Part shown: positions 27,626 to 37,310 of the stretch, in pieces | Layout: every line of letters begins with the position of its first letter | How positions within the stretch are numbered: the stretch's first letter is position 1 | Assembly (NCBI RefSeq): GCF_003626975.1 | Contig: NZ_CP032616.1 | Span: forward strand, 744,001-808,000 | Origin: Pseudomonas sp. DY-1 | GTDB taxonomy: Bacteria > Pseudomonadota > Gammaproteobacteria > Pseudomonadales > Pseudomonadaceae | Reading direction: 5' to 3' | Length of the DNA: 64,000 nucleotides | Position numbers and translations under genes: made by a program | The notes under the pieces: generated by a model | What the model was told of the DNA's origin: nothing | What the model saw: the letters and a program-made list of their open reading frames with translations, nothing else | Database searches by the model: none

Positions 27626-29257
27626 CTACACCCGGAACTGTTTCAGGGTCTGGTTCAACTGGTTGGCCAGCGTTCCGAGCTGATGGCTCGCCGCATTGGA
27701 CTGGCTGGCGGCGAGGGCACTTTCCTCCGCCAGGGAGGCCGCCTGCGTCACGTTCAGGTTGATGTCCTCGACCACCTGGGACTGCTCCAGGGTGGCGCTG
27801 GCAATCGAGGCGTTCAGGCCTGTCAGGTTACGCAGCGACTGGGCAATCTGCTCCAGGCTCCGGCCTGCCAGGCGAGCCTGTTCGACGGTCAGCGCCGACG
27901 CCTGGCTGCTTTCGTCGATGACCTGCACGGCGGCTTCGGAGTTGGCTTGCAGGCGCTCGATCATCGTCTGGATTTCGGCAGTTGATTTCTGCGTGCGTTG
28001 CGCCAGCAGCCGCACCTCGTCGGCGACCACGGCGAAGCCGCGCCCCTGTTCACCGGCGCGCGCGGCTTCGATGGCGGCGTTAAGGGCCAGCAGGTTGGTC
28101 TGTTCGGCGATGGCGCGGATGACTTCCAACACGGTGCCGATCTGCGCGCTTTCATGGGCCAGGGACTGGATGACGTCGACCGCCTTGCCGATGGTGCCCG
28201 AGAGCTGGTCGATTTGTTGCAGGCTGCTGCCGATATTGTCCTGGGCACGCAGCGCTTGTTCTTCGGCGTCGAGCATTTCGCTGGAGGCTTGTTCGGCGTT
28301 ACGCGCCACCTCCTGCACGGCATAGGAAAGCTCCTGGACCGCGGTGGCGACCAATTCCATCTGTTGCGATTGTTGCTGGCTCTGGCGCTGGGTGTCGTCG
28401 GCGATGACCCCCAGGGATTGTGAGGCACGGTCGAGCGAGTCGGCGGTTTCCAGCGAATGGCCGATGACGCCGCGCAGCTTGCGGGTGAAGGCGTTGAAAT
28501 GTGTGCCCAGGGCGGTCAACTCGTCACTCCAGTGTTCATCGAGACTACGGGTGAGGTCAGCCTCGCCGCTGGCGATGTTGGCCATGGCATTGACCGCCTG
28601 GTCCAGCGGTGAAGCGATGCTGCGGGCGATCAGCATGATCAGGACGGAGAGCAGCAGGCCCGTCAGCAACAGGATGCCGAGGGTGTTGAGGGCGTGCGCG
28701 CGGAACTCGACCTGCACGTCGTCGACGTAGATGCCCGAGCCGACTATCCAGCCCCAGGGCTGGAACAGTTCGACGTAGGAGACCTTCGGCACCGGCTCGT
28801 CGGAGCCGGGACGCGGCCAACTGTAATGGACCAGACCGGCGCCATCGCGCTTGGCGACAGCCACCATGTCGTCGAACAGCCGTTTGCCGTCCGGGTCCCG
28901 CGTGCCGGTCATGACCTTGCCTTCGACCTTGGCGCTGGGGTGCATGACCATGCGCGTGTCCAGGCCCTCTAGCCAGAAATAGTCTTCACCGTTGTAGCGC
29001 AGGCTGCGCATCAGTTCGATGGCCTGCCGCTGGGCTTCTTCGCGGCTGAGCTTGCCGGTGCTTTCCAGCCCCTGGTAGTAGCGCAGGATGCTGCCGGCGG
29101 TCTCGACGACATGGCGGGTCTTCAGGGCCTTGGCGGCGTGCAGGTCGGAGAGGTTCTGGCTGAGCATCAGCCCGGCCAAGGCGAGCAGTACCAGCAGGGA
29201 GGTCGAAAGGATCAGCCACAGGCGGTGACTAATAGCGATATGGCGCAGGTTGGGCAT
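27626..29257 (-). CDS. Methyl-accepting chemotaxis protein with periplasmic Cache domain
   Basis: 543 residues from the ATG at 29257. The order is: membrane helix near residues 15-35, a periplasmic single-Cache sensor ([15 protein letters not shown] and [17 protein letters not shown] are typical), a second helix near 195, HAMP, and a signalling domain whose hairpin tip holds [19 protein letters not shown]. Such sensors often bind short carboxylates. Its sigma-54 promoter at 29295 leaves a 27-base leader, excluding the longer frame to 29299. Coexpression with the alcohol oxidation genes suggests taxis towards the substrate or its acid. Confidence 0.92.
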   Translation of the reverse strand: MPNLRHIAISHRLWLILSTSLLVLLALAGLMLSQNLSDLHAAKALKTRHVVETAGSILRYYQGLESTGKLSREEAQRQAIELMRSLRYNGEDYFWLEGLDTRMVMHPSAKVEGKVMTGTRDPDGKRLFDDMVAVAKRDGAGLVHYSWPRPGSDEPVPKVSYVELFQPWGWIVGSGIYVDDVQVEFRAHALNTLGILLLTGLLLSVLIMLIARSIASPLDQAVNAMANIASGEADLTRSLDEHWSDELTALGTHFNAFTRKLRGVIGHSLETADSLDRASQSLGVIADDTQRQSQQQSQQMELVATAVQELSYAVQEVARNAEQASSEMLDAEEQALRAQDNIGSSLQQIDQLSGTIGKAVDVIQSLAHESAQIGTVLEVIRAIAEQTNLLALNAAIEAARAGEQGRGFAVVADEVRLLAQRTQKSTAEIQTMIERLQANSEAAVQVIDESSQASALTVEQARLAGRSLEQIAQSLRNLTGLNASIASATLEQSQVVEDINLNVTQAASLAEESALAASQSNAASHQLGTLANQLNQTLKQFRV

Positions 29258-29267
29258 GGCAGTTGGC

Positions 29268-29275
29268 TTCTTGTT
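29268..29275 (-). promoter_or_regulatory. Crc/Hfq-like motif in chemoreceptor leader
   Basis: Minus-strand AACAAGAA lies ten bases before the ATG at 29257. Confidence 0.5.
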
Positions 29276-29294
29276 GTGGGTCTCCGGCGGCCGG

Positions 29295-29310
29295 AGCAAG
29301 GCCTGTGCCA
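29295..29310 (-). promoter_or_regulatory. Sigma-54 promoter of the chemoreceptor
   Basis: Minus strand TGGCACAGGCCTTGCT, identical to 27436-27451. The predicted start is near 29284. Confidence 0.9.
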
Positions 29311-29386
29311 GTCATGGACCTTGTCGAACTGGCGTGTGCGGGCCATCAGGCTGGGGTCGTTCCCAGGCAGGGCTGCCGGCTCCGAT

Positions 29387-29406
29387 TGAGACACCGGGTT
29401 GTCTCA
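29387..29406. promoter_or_regulatory. Perfect palindrome, candidate AcoR-type activator site
   Basis: TGAGACA-CCGGGT-TGTCTCA lies 77 bases upstream of the -24 element, a normal distance for a sigma-54 enhancer. It is the cleanest copy of the half-site found before all three sigma-54 promoters. Confidence 0.65.
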
Positions 29407-29451
29407 TGCCACCGCAAGACAGCGTGTGGAGGAAGGGTGAAATCGAGCCCG

Positions 29452-29489
29452 AAAAAAACCGGGCGCTCCACGGGAGCGGAGACGCCCGG
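29452..29489 (-). terminator. Intrinsic terminator after acyl-CoA dehydrogenase
   Basis: On the minus strand CCGGGCG and CGCCCGG (seven-base arms, 17-base loop containing a further small stem) are followed by seven Ts. It lies 14 bases after the stop and ends the valine-type operon before the chemoreceptor promoter. Confidence 0.88.
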
Positions 29490-29503
29490 AAAACGTGGGT
29501 GAC

Positions 29504-30655
29504 TCAGAGTTGATAGCTGGCCAGTTCGCGGGCAATCACGAGGCGCTGCACTTCGCTGGACCCTTCGTAGATCTGCGTGATTCGCGCATCCCGGTAGTAC
29601 TTCTCCACCGGGTAGTCCTCCAGGTAGCCATAGCCGCCATGGACCTGGATGGCGCTGGAGCACACCTGCTCGGCGATTTCCGAGGCGAACAGCTTGGCCT
29701 GCGAGGCTTCCGACAGGCAGGGGAGGCCGGCGCTCTTCAGGCGAGCGGCATGCAGGATCATCAGGTGAGCGGCATTGATGCGGGTCTGCATGTCCGCCAG
29801 CAGGTTGCCGATGCTCTGGTGCTCAATGATCGGCTTGCCGAACTGCACCCGCTCGCGTGCATAGCCCAGCGCCGCTTCGAAGGCCGCCCGGGCAATGCCG
29901 AGGGCCTGGGCAGCGATGCCGATGCGGCCACCTTCGAGGTTCGACAGGGCGATAGCGAGGCCTTTGCCGCGTTGGCCCAACAGGTTGGCTTCCGGCACCA
30001 CGCAGTTGCTCAGGGTCACGGCGCAGGTGTCCGAGGCCTTGATGCCCATCTTGTGTTCGCTGCGGTCGACGTCGAAACCGGGCGTGTCCGTGGGTACCAG
30101 GAAGGCGGAGAGGCCTTTCTTGCCCAGCTCCGGGTCGGTCACTGCGAAGACAATGGCGAGCTTGGCCCGTTTGCCGTTGCTGACGAACTGCTTGGCGCCG
30201 TTGAGCACCCAGTGGCCATCCACCAGCTCGGCACGGGTGCGCAGGTTGTGCGCCTCGGAGCCCGCCTGGGGTTCGGTCAGGCAGAAGCAGCCTATCGCCG
30301 CGCCACTGGCCAGGGCCGGCAGCCACTGGTCCTTCTGCGCCTCGCTACCGTAGTTGAGGATCGGGCCGCAGCCGACCGAGTTGTGGATGCTCATCAGCGC
30401 ACCGAGGGCGGCGTCGCCGGCGGAGATTTCCTCTACCGCCAGGGCGTAGGCGACATAGTCGATGTAGGTGCCGCCCCACTGCTCTGGCACCACCATGCCG
30501 AGCAGGCCCAGTTCGCCCATCTGGCGTACCAGTTCGTCGTCGATCCAGCCGGCCTTTTCCCAGGCCTGGGCGCGGGGTGCCACTTCAGCGCGGGCAAAAT
30601 CTCGCGCCATGTCGCGGATCATGCGCTGTTCTTCGGTGAGTTCGAGGTCATGCAT
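29504..30655 (-). CDS. Acyl-CoA dehydrogenase (probable isobutyryl-CoA dehydrogenase)
   Basis: 383 residues from [22 protein letters not shown]-binding [14 protein letters not shown] and [12 protein letters not shown] are present, and the C-terminal [17 protein letters not shown] is standard for short/branched-chain members. The operon places it with methylmalonate-semialdehyde and hydroxyisobutyrate genes, so isobutyryl-CoA to methacrylyl-CoA is the natural reaction. The long open frame to 30886 overlaps the next gene and is not used. It is the last gene of the operon, before a clear terminator. Confidence 0.88.
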   Translation of the reverse strand: MHDLELTEEQRMIRDMARDFARAEVAPRAQAWEKAGWIDDELVRQMGELGLLGMVVPEQWGGTYIDYVAYALAVEEISAGDAALGALMSIHNSVGCGPILNYGSEAQKDQWLPALASGAAIGCFCLTEPQAGSEAHNLRTRAELVDGHWVLNGAKQFVSNGKRAKLAIVFAVTDPELGKKGLSAFLVPTDTPGFDVDRSEHKMGIKASDTCAVTLSNCVVPEANLLGQRGKGLAIALSNLEGGRIGIAAQALGIARAAFEAALGYARERVQFGKPIIEHQSIGNLLADMQTRINAAHLMILHAARLKSAGLPCLSEASQAKLFASEIAEQVCSSAIQVHGGYGYLEDYPVEKYYRDARITQIYEGSSEVQRLVIARELASYQL

Positions 30656-30684
30656 CGTGCTTGTTCTCCCGCAGGATGGCACCG

Positions 30685-31770
30685 TCAGGCGGTGCGAAGA
30701 GGTTTGCTGGCTGCGCTCGGGAAGCCGCTGAAGAAGGACAGCACCCGTTCTTGCGTCAGCTCCGCCAGGGTCGGCGGGTTCCAGCGTGGCGTCTTGTCCT
30801 TGTCGATGATCAGGGCGCGGATACCCTCGATCAGGTCGCCCTTGTCGAACCACTGGTCGTCCAGGTGCAGCTCCAGGGCGAAGCAATCACCCAGCGACAG
30901 ATGACGGCCCCGGCGCAGCAGTTCCAGGGTCACGGCCATCGCCAGGGGAGAGCGGCTGTCCAGCACGCGCACGGTTTCCTCGGCCCAGTCGGAGTATTCA
31001 GCGCAATCCTCGGCCAGCAGCGATTGGCGGATGGCAGTGATATCCGGCAGTGAGAAATGCCGGTCGATAGCCGGTCGCAGCGCTTTCAGCTCCGAGCCGG
31101 GAATGCGCTCGGCGGCCAGGCAACCGAGTAACTGCGCGAGGTTCTCCCTCGGCGCATAGCTCCATTTCAGGGTGTCCAGTGCCTGGTCCAGCTCCGCGAT
31201 GCGTTCGCTGGGCAGGCAGTAGTCGGCGAAGCCGGCATACAACGCATCGGCCGCGCGCACCTGGCAGCCGGTGACGCCCAGGTAGATACCCAGCTCGCCC
31301 GGCAGGCGAGGCAGGAAGTAACTGCCGCCGACGTCCGGGAAGAAGCCGATGCCGACCTCCGGCATGCCCATGCGGGTGCGCTCGGTGATGACGCGCAATG
31401 AGGCGGCCTGCGCCAGTCCCATGCCGCCGCCGAGGACGAAACCGTCCAGCAGCGCCAGGACCGGCTTGGCGTAGTTGTGCAGGTACTCGTCGAGCGCATA
31501 CTCCTCTTCGAGGAACACCTTGTGCTGGTTGTCACCGGCTGCATGGCTCTCGTACAGCATGCGGATGTCGCCACCCGCGCAGAAGGCCTTCTCACCGGCG
31601 CCGCGAATGACCACGGCGACGATGTCCGGGTCCAGCTCCCAGGCCCACAGGTGACGATGTAGCTGGCGCACCATGGGCAGGGTCAGGGCATTGAGCCCGG
31701 CCGGGCGGTTCAGCGTGAGGTGGCCGACGCGGTTGCGCACGCTGGCCAGGATGGGCGCCTCGTCACTCAT
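30685..31770 (-). CDS. 3-hydroxyisobutyryl-CoA hydrolase (crotonase family, HIBCH type)
   Basis: 361 residues, longer than a plain enoyl-CoA hydratase because of the C-terminal extension typical of HIBCH. The oxyanion segments are [15 protein letters not shown] and [11 protein letters not shown], with the catalytic pair near [18 protein letters not shown]. It releases free 3-hydroxyisobutyrate from its CoA ester. It starts two bases after the mmsB stop. Confidence 0.88.
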   Translation of the reverse strand: MSDEAPILASVRNRVGHLTLNRPAGLNALTLPMVRQLHRHLWAWELDPDIVAVVIRGAGEKAFCAGGDIRMLYESHAAGDNQHKVFLEEEYALDEYLHNYAKPVLALLDGFVLGGGMGLAQAASLRVITERTRMGMPEVGIGFFPDVGGSYFLPRLPGELGIYLGVTGCQVRAADALYAGFADYCLPSERIAELDQALDTLKWSYAPRENLAQLLGCLAAERIPGSELKALRPAIDRHFSLPDITAIRQSLLAEDCAEYSDWAEETVRVLDSRSPLAMAVTLELLRRGRHLSLGDCFALELHLDDQWFDKGDLIEGIRALIIDKDKTPRWNPPTLAELTQERVLSFFSGFPSAASKPLRTA

Positions 31771-31772
31771 GC

Positions 31773-32663
31773 TCAGGCTTCCCGACGGAACAGGTTGATG
31801 ATCGCGGAGAAGTCGAGCCCGCCGTACCCTTGCAGGCTGAAGGTCTGATACAGCTGCTGGGCGGCGGCGCCGAGCACGACCGGTTGTTTCGCGTGGCGCG
31901 CGGCCTCGGTGGCCAGTCCCAGGTCCTTGAGCATCAGGTCGGTGCCGAAGCCGCCGCTGTAACCGCGCGAGGCGGGGGCATTTTCCAGTACGCCGGGGAA
32001 CGGGTTGTTGATCTCCGAGCTCCAGCAGCGGCCGCTGGAGGTGTTGATGATGCCCGCCAGCACTTTTGCATCCATGCCGAGGGCGACGCCCAGAGCCATG
32101 GCTTCGGCGACGCCGACCATGGAGATGCCGAGCAGCATGTTGTTGGCGATCTTGGCGACTTGGCCGTTGCCGGTGTCCCCACAGTGGACGATGTTCTTGC
32201 CCATGGCGGCGAGCAGCGGGTGGGCCTGGTCGAAGGCGCTGGCCGTGCCGCCGACCATGAAGGTCAGGGTGCCGGCCGCTGCACCGCCGGTGCCGCCGGA
32301 GACCGGCGCATCGAGCATGGGATTGCCCTGGGCGGCGGCCGCCTTGGCGACGTCGCGGGCACTCAGTGGGTCGATGGTGGAGCTGTCGATCAGCAGTACA
32401 CCCGGGCCGATGTTGGCCAGCAGCCCATCGACGCCCAAGTAGACGGCCTTCACGTGAGCGGCGGTGGGCAGCATGGTGATGATCGCGGCAACACCGTCAC
32501 GGGCGAGCTCCGCCGGGCTGTTGGTCGTACGCGCACCGAGCTCCACGAGCGCGGCAGTCGCCAGCGGCGAGGGGTCGAACACGGTGAGCGTGTGGCCGGC
32601 CTTGAGCAGGTTGCGGGCCATGGGGCCGCCCATGTTGCCGAGACCAAGAAATCCGATATGCAT
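31773..32663 (-). CDS. mmsB: 3-hydroxyisobutyrate dehydrogenase
   Basis: 296 residues. The NAD-binding start GFLGLGNMGGPMARNLL, the substrate loop DAPVSGGTGGAAAGTL and the catalytic Lys in GNGQVAKIANNM are all present. It oxidises 3-hydroxyisobutyrate to methylmalonate semialdehyde. The ATG at 32663 follows AAGAGGAC; the frame is open to 32702 without support. Confidence 0.93.
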   Translation of the reverse strand: MHIGFLGLGNMGGPMARNLLKAGHTLTVFDPSPLATAALVELGARTTNSPAELARDGVAAIITMLPTAAHVKAVYLGVDGLLANIGPGVLLIDSSTIDPLSARDVAKAAAAQGNPMLDAPVSGGTGGAAAGTLTFMVGGTASAFDQAHPLLAAMGKNIVHCGDTGNGQVAKIANNMLLGISMVGVAEAMALGVALGMDAKVLAGIINTSSGRCWSSEINNPFPGVLENAPASRGYSGGFGTDLMLKDLGLATEAARHAKQPVVLGAAAQQLYQTFSLQGYGGLDFSAIINLFRREA

Positions 32664-32698
32664 GCTGGTGTCCTCTTGAAATTGGGCCGGGAGGGCGG

Positions 32699-33472
32699 TC
32701 AACGGTGGGTGAAGTTCGGTGCGCGCTTTTCCACGAAGGCATTCATGCCTTCCTTCTGGTCGGCGCTGGCGAACAGCGAATGGAACAGCCGCCTTTCGAA
32801 GCGCACGCCTTCATTGAGTCCCAGCTCGAAGGCGCGGTTGACGCACTCCTTGGTCATCATGGCGGCGGGCAGCGATTTACTGGCTATTCCACGGGCCGCG
32901 GCCAGGGTCTCGTCCAGCAGGGCTTCGGCTGGCAGGACGCGGGCTACCAGGCCGGCGCGTTCAGCTTCCTCAGCGGTCAGCTGGCGGCCGGTGAGGCACA
33001 GTTCCATCGCCTTGGACTTACCCAGGGCATGGGTCAGGCGCTGGGTGCCACCGATGCCCGGGATCACGCCCAGGGTCAGCTCCGGAAGGCCGAAGCGGGC
33101 GTTCTCGGCGGCGTAGATGAAGTCGCACATCAGCGCCAGCTCGCAGCCGCCGCCCAGGGCGTAGCCGGCGACCGCCGCGATCAGCGGCTTGCGCCGTGCG
33201 CCGATGCGGTCGGCGGCGGCGAAGAAGTCATCCAGGTAGATCTGCGGGAAGCCGAAGGCGGACATCTCCTTGATGTCGGCACCGGCGGCGAAGGCTTTGG
33301 CCGACCCGGTGATCACCAGGCAGCCGACCTCCGGATCGGCCTCCAGGCCGTCAAGGGCCTGGTTCAGCTCGGCGACCAGCTGCGAGTTGAGGGCGTTGAG
33401 CGCCTTGGGGCGGTTCAGCGTGATCAGGCCGACGCGGTCCTGCACGGAGACCAGGATGGTTTCGTATTCCAT
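32699..33472 (-). CDS. Enoyl-CoA hydratase (methacrylyl-CoA hydration in this context)
   Basis: 257 residues, standard crotonase size. [10 protein letters not shown] and [15 protein letters not shown] form the oxyanion hole, with catalytic glutamates in GGGCELA and [18 protein letters not shown]. Between mmsA and mmsB it should hydrate methacrylyl-CoA to 3-hydroxyisobutyryl-CoA. Crotonases are often broad, so other short enoyl-CoAs are possible. Confidence 0.9.
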   Translation of the reverse strand: MEYETILVSVQDRVGLITLNRPKALNALNSQLVAELNQALDGLEADPEVGCLVITGSAKAFAAGADIKEMSAFGFPQIYLDDFFAAADRIGARRKPLIAAVAGYALGGGCELALMCDFIYAAENARFGLPELTLGVIPGIGGTQRLTHALGKSKAMELCLTGRQLTAEEAERAGLVARVLPAEALLDETLAAARGIASKSLPAAMMTKECVNRAFELGLNEGVRFERRLFHSLFASADQKEGMNAFVEKRAPNFTHR

Positions 33473-33517
33473 GGCATTACTCCAGGCGGGCCGGCGCGAG
33501 GCGCCGGCCCGGAGGGA

Positions 33518-35026
33518 TCATTTCAGGGTGATGGTGGTGTTCACCGCGCCGCCGACATCGTCTTCATCGAACCAGCGTTGGGTGATGGTCTTGGTCTGGG
33601 TGTAGAACAGCACCACCTGCTTGCCGTAGGGGCCGAGGTCACCCAGCTTGGAGGCGCGGGAGCCGCTGAAGGAGAACAGCGGGACCGGCACCGGGATCGG
33701 TACGTTGATGCCGACCTGGCCGACGTCGATCTCTTCCTGGAAGTGCCGCGCGGCAGCACCGGAGCGGGTGAATAGAGCGGTGCCGTTGCCGTTGGGGTTG
33801 GCGTTGATGAAGGCGATGGCCTCATCCAGGCTGGCGGCGTTCACCACGCAGAGCACCGGCCCGAAGATTTCTTCGCGGTAGATGGTCATTTCCGTGGTCA
33901 CGCCGGAGAAGATGGTCGGGCCGACGAAGTTGCCGTCCTCATAGCCAGGTACGCTCGGGTTGCGGCCATCGAGCACCAGCTTGGCGCCTTCCTCGATACC
34001 CGTGGCGATCAGGCCACTGATGCGGTCCAGTGCGGAGCAGGAGACCACTGGGCCGATGTCGGTGCCCGGCTCGACACCGGCACTCACCTTGAGGGTCTTG
34101 GCCTTTTCCACCAGGTCCGGCAGCCAGGCTTGCGCCTCGCCCACCAGGATCACCACCGGCAGGGCCATGCAGCGCTGGCCGGCGGCGCCGAAGGACGCGC
34201 CCAGCAGGTTATTCAGGGTCTGCTGCTTGTTGGCGTCGGGCAGGACGATGGCGTGGTTCTTCGCGCCCATCATGCATTGCGCACGCTTGCCGTTCAGCGA
34301 GGCGCGGTTGTAGACGTGGGTGCCGACCTTGGTGGAGCCGACGAAGGACACAGCCTTGATGTCCGGGTGGTCGCAGATCAGGTTCACCGCATCGACGCCG
34401 CCGTGGATCACGTTCAGCACGCCTTTCGGGATGCCGGCTTCCAGCGCCAGTTCGACCAGGCGCATGGTCACCAGCGGGTCCTGCTCGGAGGGCTTGAGGA
34501 CGAAGGTGTTGCCGCAGGCGATGGCCATGGGGAACATCCACAGCGGAATCATCGCCGGGAAGTTGAACGGGGTGATGCCGGCGCACACGCCGATCGGCTG
34601 CAGCAGGGTGTAGGTGTCCACGCCGTTGGCGACGTTGTTGGCCAGTTCGCCCATCTGCAGGGTGCCGATGTTGGCGGCGTGTTCTACCACTTCAAGGCCA
34701 CGAAAGACGTCGCCCTCAGCGTCCGGCAGGGTCTTGCCCTGTTCGGCGGTGAGCAGGGCGGCCAGCTCCTTGATGTTCTCGCGGATCAGCTGCTGGTACT
34801 TGAGGAAGATGCGGGCGCGTGCGCCGATCGGGGTCTTGCGCCAGGTCTTGAAGGCGTCCTGGGCGGCGGCAACAGCGGCGTTCATCTCGTCCTGGGTGGC
34901 GAAGGGTACGCGGGCCAGGACTTCCTGGGTCGCCGGGTTGACCACGTCGCGCCACTGCTGGGACTTGGATTCGACGAATTCACCGTTGATGAGCAGCTTG
35001 ACGCTGGGAACGCTGGAAGAGGTCAT
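33518..35026 (-). CDS. mmsA: Methylmalonate-semialdehyde dehydrogenase (CoA-acylating)
   Basis: 502 residues. Characteristic are [34 protein letters not shown] and the catalytic Cys in [10 protein letters not shown]. The enzyme uses NAD+ and CoA to give propionyl-CoA plus CO2 (as bicarbonate). It follows the acyl-CoA synthetase gene by 101 bases on the same strand. Pseudomonads normally keep mmsAB with an AraC regulator for valine use; here it is embedded among alcohol genes, so it may be a second copy. Confidence 0.94.
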   Translation of the reverse strand: MTSSSVPSVKLLINGEFVESKSQQWRDVVNPATQEVLARVPFATQDEMNAAVAAAQDAFKTWRKTPIGARARIFLKYQQLIRENIKELAALLTAEQGKTLPDAEGDVFRGLEVVEHAANIGTLQMGELANNVANGVDTYTLLQPIGVCAGITPFNFPAMIPLWMFPMAIACGNTFVLKPSEQDPLVTMRLVELALEAGIPKGVLNVIHGGVDAVNLICDHPDIKAVSFVGSTKVGTHVYNRASLNGKRAQCMMGAKNHAIVLPDANKQQTLNNLLGASFGAAGQRCMALPVVILVGEAQAWLPDLVEKAKTLKVSAGVEPGTDIGPVVSCSALDRISGLIATGIEEGAKLVLDGRNPSVPGYEDGNFVGPTIFSGVTTEMTIYREEIFGPVLCVVNAASLDEAIAFINANPNGNGTALFTRSGAAARHFQEEIDVGQVGINVPIPVPVPLFSFSGSRASKLGDLGPYGKQVVLFYTQTKTITQRWFDEDDVGGAVNTTITLK

Positions 35027-35127
35027 GTATGGGTCCTGCCTGCTTTCGTTGGGTCGAGTGAGGCCCCTCGGGCAAGTCGTCCGAGCGGTCGGGGTATTAG
35101 TGGGAGGGCCGGCGAACCGGCCCGGAA

Positions 35128-36831
35128 TCAGCCCTTGAGCTGCGGGAAGTCTTCTTCGAAGTACTCGCCGGCGCCCCGTGCATCGCCCTGGCGGCGTTGC
35201 ACTTCCATTTGCCGCAGTTCCACGCGGCGGATCTTCCCGGAAATGGTCTTGGGCAGTTCGCTGACGAACTCGATGCGGCGCACACGCTTGTAGGGCGCCA
35301 GGTGCTCGCGGGCGAAGGCGAGGATGCTCAAGGCCAGTTCGGCGCTGCCGGGCTCGTCGTGGGCGAGGATCAGGAAGGCCTTGGGCACCGCCAGGCGCAC
35401 CGGGTCGGGGCTGGGCACGATGGCCACTTCCATGACGGCGGGATGCTCGATCAGCGCGCTTTCCAGTTCGAAGGGGCTGATGCGGTAGTCGGAGGCCTTG
35501 AACACGTCATCGGCACGGCCGACGAAGGTGATGTAGCCGTCTTCGCAGATCTGCGCGGTGTCGCCGGTGCGGTAGTAACCGTCGCGCATCACTTCGGCGG
35601 TCTTCTCCGGGTTGTCTTCGTAGCAGAGCATCAGGCCCAGCGGACGGACTTCCAGCGGCAGGGCCACTTCGCCTTCGTTGGCGGGCTGGCCGTCAGGGTC
35701 GAGCATGGTCACCTGGTAGCCGGGTAGCGGTCGGCCCATGGAGCCTGGCTTGAGCTTCTGGCCAGGGGTATTGCCGACCAGGGCGGTGGTTTCCGACTGG
35801 CCGAAGCCATCGCGCAGGTCGAGGCCCCAGGCGTGCTGGACCTGCTCGATGATTTCCGGGTTGAGCGGCTCGCCAGCGCCCACCAGTTCACGCAGGCGCA
35901 GGCGGCTGCGGTAGCTGGCCAGGTCTTCCTGGATCAGCATGCGCCACACGGTGGGCGGTGCGCACAGGCTGGTGACGCCGTAGCGCTCCAGCACGCCGAG
36001 CAAGGCCGGGGCGCTGAAGCGCGCGACGTTGTGGATGAAGATGCACGCACCGGCGTTCCAGGGGGCGAAGAAGCAGCTCCAGGCATGCTTGGCCCAGCCC
36101 GGGGAAGAGATGTTCAGGTGCAGGTCGCCAGGTTGCAGGCCGATCCAGTACATGGTCGACAGGTGACCGACCGGGTAGCTCTGGTGGCTGTGCAGCACCA
36201 TCTTCGGTTTTGAGGTGGTGCCGGACGTGAAGTACAGCAGCATCGGGTCGGTGGCGAGCGTCACGCCCTCGGCCTGGAACTCGGCCGGGTATTGCTCCGC
36301 CGCGCTGTGCGGCGTCCAGTCCGATGCATCACCGCCGACGCTTATGCGGGTGAGGCCTTCGGCCAGGCCATTGAATTTTTCCAGGTGCGCGCCGCCGGCT
36401 ACTACATGGTTGATCCGGCCGCGCTCGATGCGATCGCGCAGGTCCTCGGAGGTGAGCAGGGCGGTGGCGGGGATCACTACGGCGCCAAGCTTGAAGGCGG
36501 CCAGCATGGTCTCCCACAGGGCGATGTCGTTGCCGAGCATCATCAGGATGCGTTGGCCGCGCTTCACGCCCAGGGCTCGCAGGTGGTTGGCGACACGGTT
36601 GGAGCGCTCGGACAGCTCCTGGAAGCTATAGCGGCGCTCGCTTCCATTCTCTTCGACTATCCAGAGTGCCGGCGCCTGGTTGTCCTTGGCCATGCCATCG
36701 AAATAGTCCAGGGCCCAGTTGAACTCCTTGAGCTGTGGCCAGCGGAAGCCGCGCACGGCGGTGTTGTAGTCGGTGCGGTGGGCCAGCAGGAAGTCACGGG
36801 CGGCAAGGAAGGGAAGGCTGTTGTTGTTCAT
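35128..36831 (-). CDS. Acyl-CoA synthetase (AMP-forming), predicted isobutyrate-CoA ligase
   Basis: 567 residues of the ANL superfamily. The P-loop [25 protein letters not shown], the hinge YRTGD and C-terminal [10 protein letters not shown] with the catalytic Lys are all seen. Length and [13 protein letters not shown] place it among short/medium-chain ligases. It is the first gene of the operon leading to mmsA, ECH, mmsB, HIBCH and acyl-CoA dehydrogenase, so it should activate the acid that enters that route. Specificity for isobutyrate is inferred. Confidence 0.88.
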   Translation of the reverse strand: MNNNSLPFLAARDFLLAHRTDYNTAVRGFRWPQLKEFNWALDYFDGMAKDNQAPALWIVEENGSERRYSFQELSERSNRVANHLRALGVKRGQRILMMLGNDIALWETMLAAFKLGAVVIPATALLTSEDLRDRIERGRINHVVAGGAHLEKFNGLAEGLTRISVGGDASDWTPHSAAEQYPAEFQAEGVTLATDPMLLYFTSGTTSKPKMVLHSHQSYPVGHLSTMYWIGLQPGDLHLNISSPGWAKHAWSCFFAPWNAGACIFIHNVARFSAPALLGVLERYGVTSLCAPPTVWRMLIQEDLASYRSRLRLRELVGAGEPLNPEIIEQVQHAWGLDLRDGFGQSETTALVGNTPGQKLKPGSMGRPLPGYQVTMLDPDGQPANEGEVALPLEVRPLGLMLCYEDNPEKTAEVMRDGYYRTGDTAQICEDGYITFVGRADDVFKASDYRISPFELESALIEHPAVMEVAIVPSPDPVRLAVPKAFLILAHDEPGSAELALSILAFAREHLAPYKRVRRIEFVSELPKTISGKIRRVELRQMEVQRRQGDARGAGEYFEEDFPQLKG

Positions 36832-36854
36832 GGTGCGTGCCCTTGATTGTTTTT
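36821..36854 (-). promoter_or_regulatory. Two Crc/Hfq-like motifs flanking the acyl-CoA synthetase start
   Basis: AACAACAA occupies codons 2-4 (36821-36828) and AAAAACAA lies in the leader (36847-36854), both on the minus strand around the ATG at 36831. Paired sites on either side of a start are strong Crc/Hfq candidates. Confidence 0.6.
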
Positions 36855-36891
36855 GTCGGGTCTTTCGGCCGGTGGCCGGGTTGGTGGGTTG

Positions 36892-36920
36892 AGTATAGGT
36901 GGGCGCAAATCAAATAAGAA
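36892..36920 (-). promoter_or_regulatory. Possible sigma-70 promoter of the acyl-CoA synthetase operon
   Basis: Minus strand TTCTTA, 17 bases, TATACT. The -10 is good and the -35 weak, as for an activator-dependent promoter. No -24/-12 element is present in this gap. A TGTCTCA half-site lies upstream at 36970-36976. Confidence 0.4.
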
Positions 36921-37093
36921 CGAGCAGAAAAACCGGTGCGATGTGCAAAAAAATCATAATTTCATTGAGTGTCTCAAGGGCGGCTGTTCGGCCTTTCGCG
37001 AATGAACTCTCTCGCACTGGGTGGATACCGCTTATTGCATCCACCTTGGGGCGCCGGGTTGGAACTTGGGCGATATGCGCAGCACGGCTTTTG

Positions 37094-37160
37094 TGTAGGA
37101 GCGAGCTCTGCTCGCGAACGGTCCTGCTCCGAAGGTTCGCGAGCAGAGCTCGCTCCTACA
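37094..37160. repeat. Long perfect inverted repeat (REP-like)
   Basis: Two 26-base arms are perfectly complementary around a 15-base spacer. Each arm contains TAGGAGCGAGCTCTGCTCGC. It belongs to the same GGAGCGA family as 941 and 25864, with a different core. The perfect arms suggest recent insertion or active maintenance. Confidence 0.8.
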
Positions 37161-37242
37161 AATGCTGCGGTACCGACCTTTCGAGGGAGGGTTGGCGTTC
37201 GTCGCGTTGGGCTTCGCAGCGCTCAGCGCCAGCCTACGGAAG

Positions 37243-37266
37243 CCCCTCTCCTTGAAGGGAGAGGGG
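37243..37266. terminator. Palindrome downstream of OprD gene
   Basis: CCCCTCTCC, six bases, GGAGAGGGG. It lies 45 bases after the OprD stop, without a U-tract, and is related to the repeat at 6624. Confidence 0.45.
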
Positions 37267-37310
37267 TGGCGCGTGCGGGCCATCGGCCGCTGCGACCTTG
37301 GGTGAGGCCA

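Larger units (their letters stand above)
36921..37310. other. Gap between acyl-CoA synthetase and OprD genes
   Basis: Together with the leader and promoter at 36832-36920 this forms a 479-base gap without a recognisable gene. It holds the long REP hairpin at 37094 and the termination-type palindrome at 37243, both annotated separately. The part near 36930-36965 is A+T-rich. Confidence 0.6.

Noticed and set aside
29258..29299. Longer start for the chemoreceptor
   Set aside because: The -24/-12 promoter at 29295-29310 overlaps it; 29257 gives a normal leader and start.
36832..36960. Sigma-54 promoter for the acyl-CoA synthetase operon
   Set aside because: No GG-N10-GC element could be found on the minus strand; only a sigma-70-like pair and a lone half-site.
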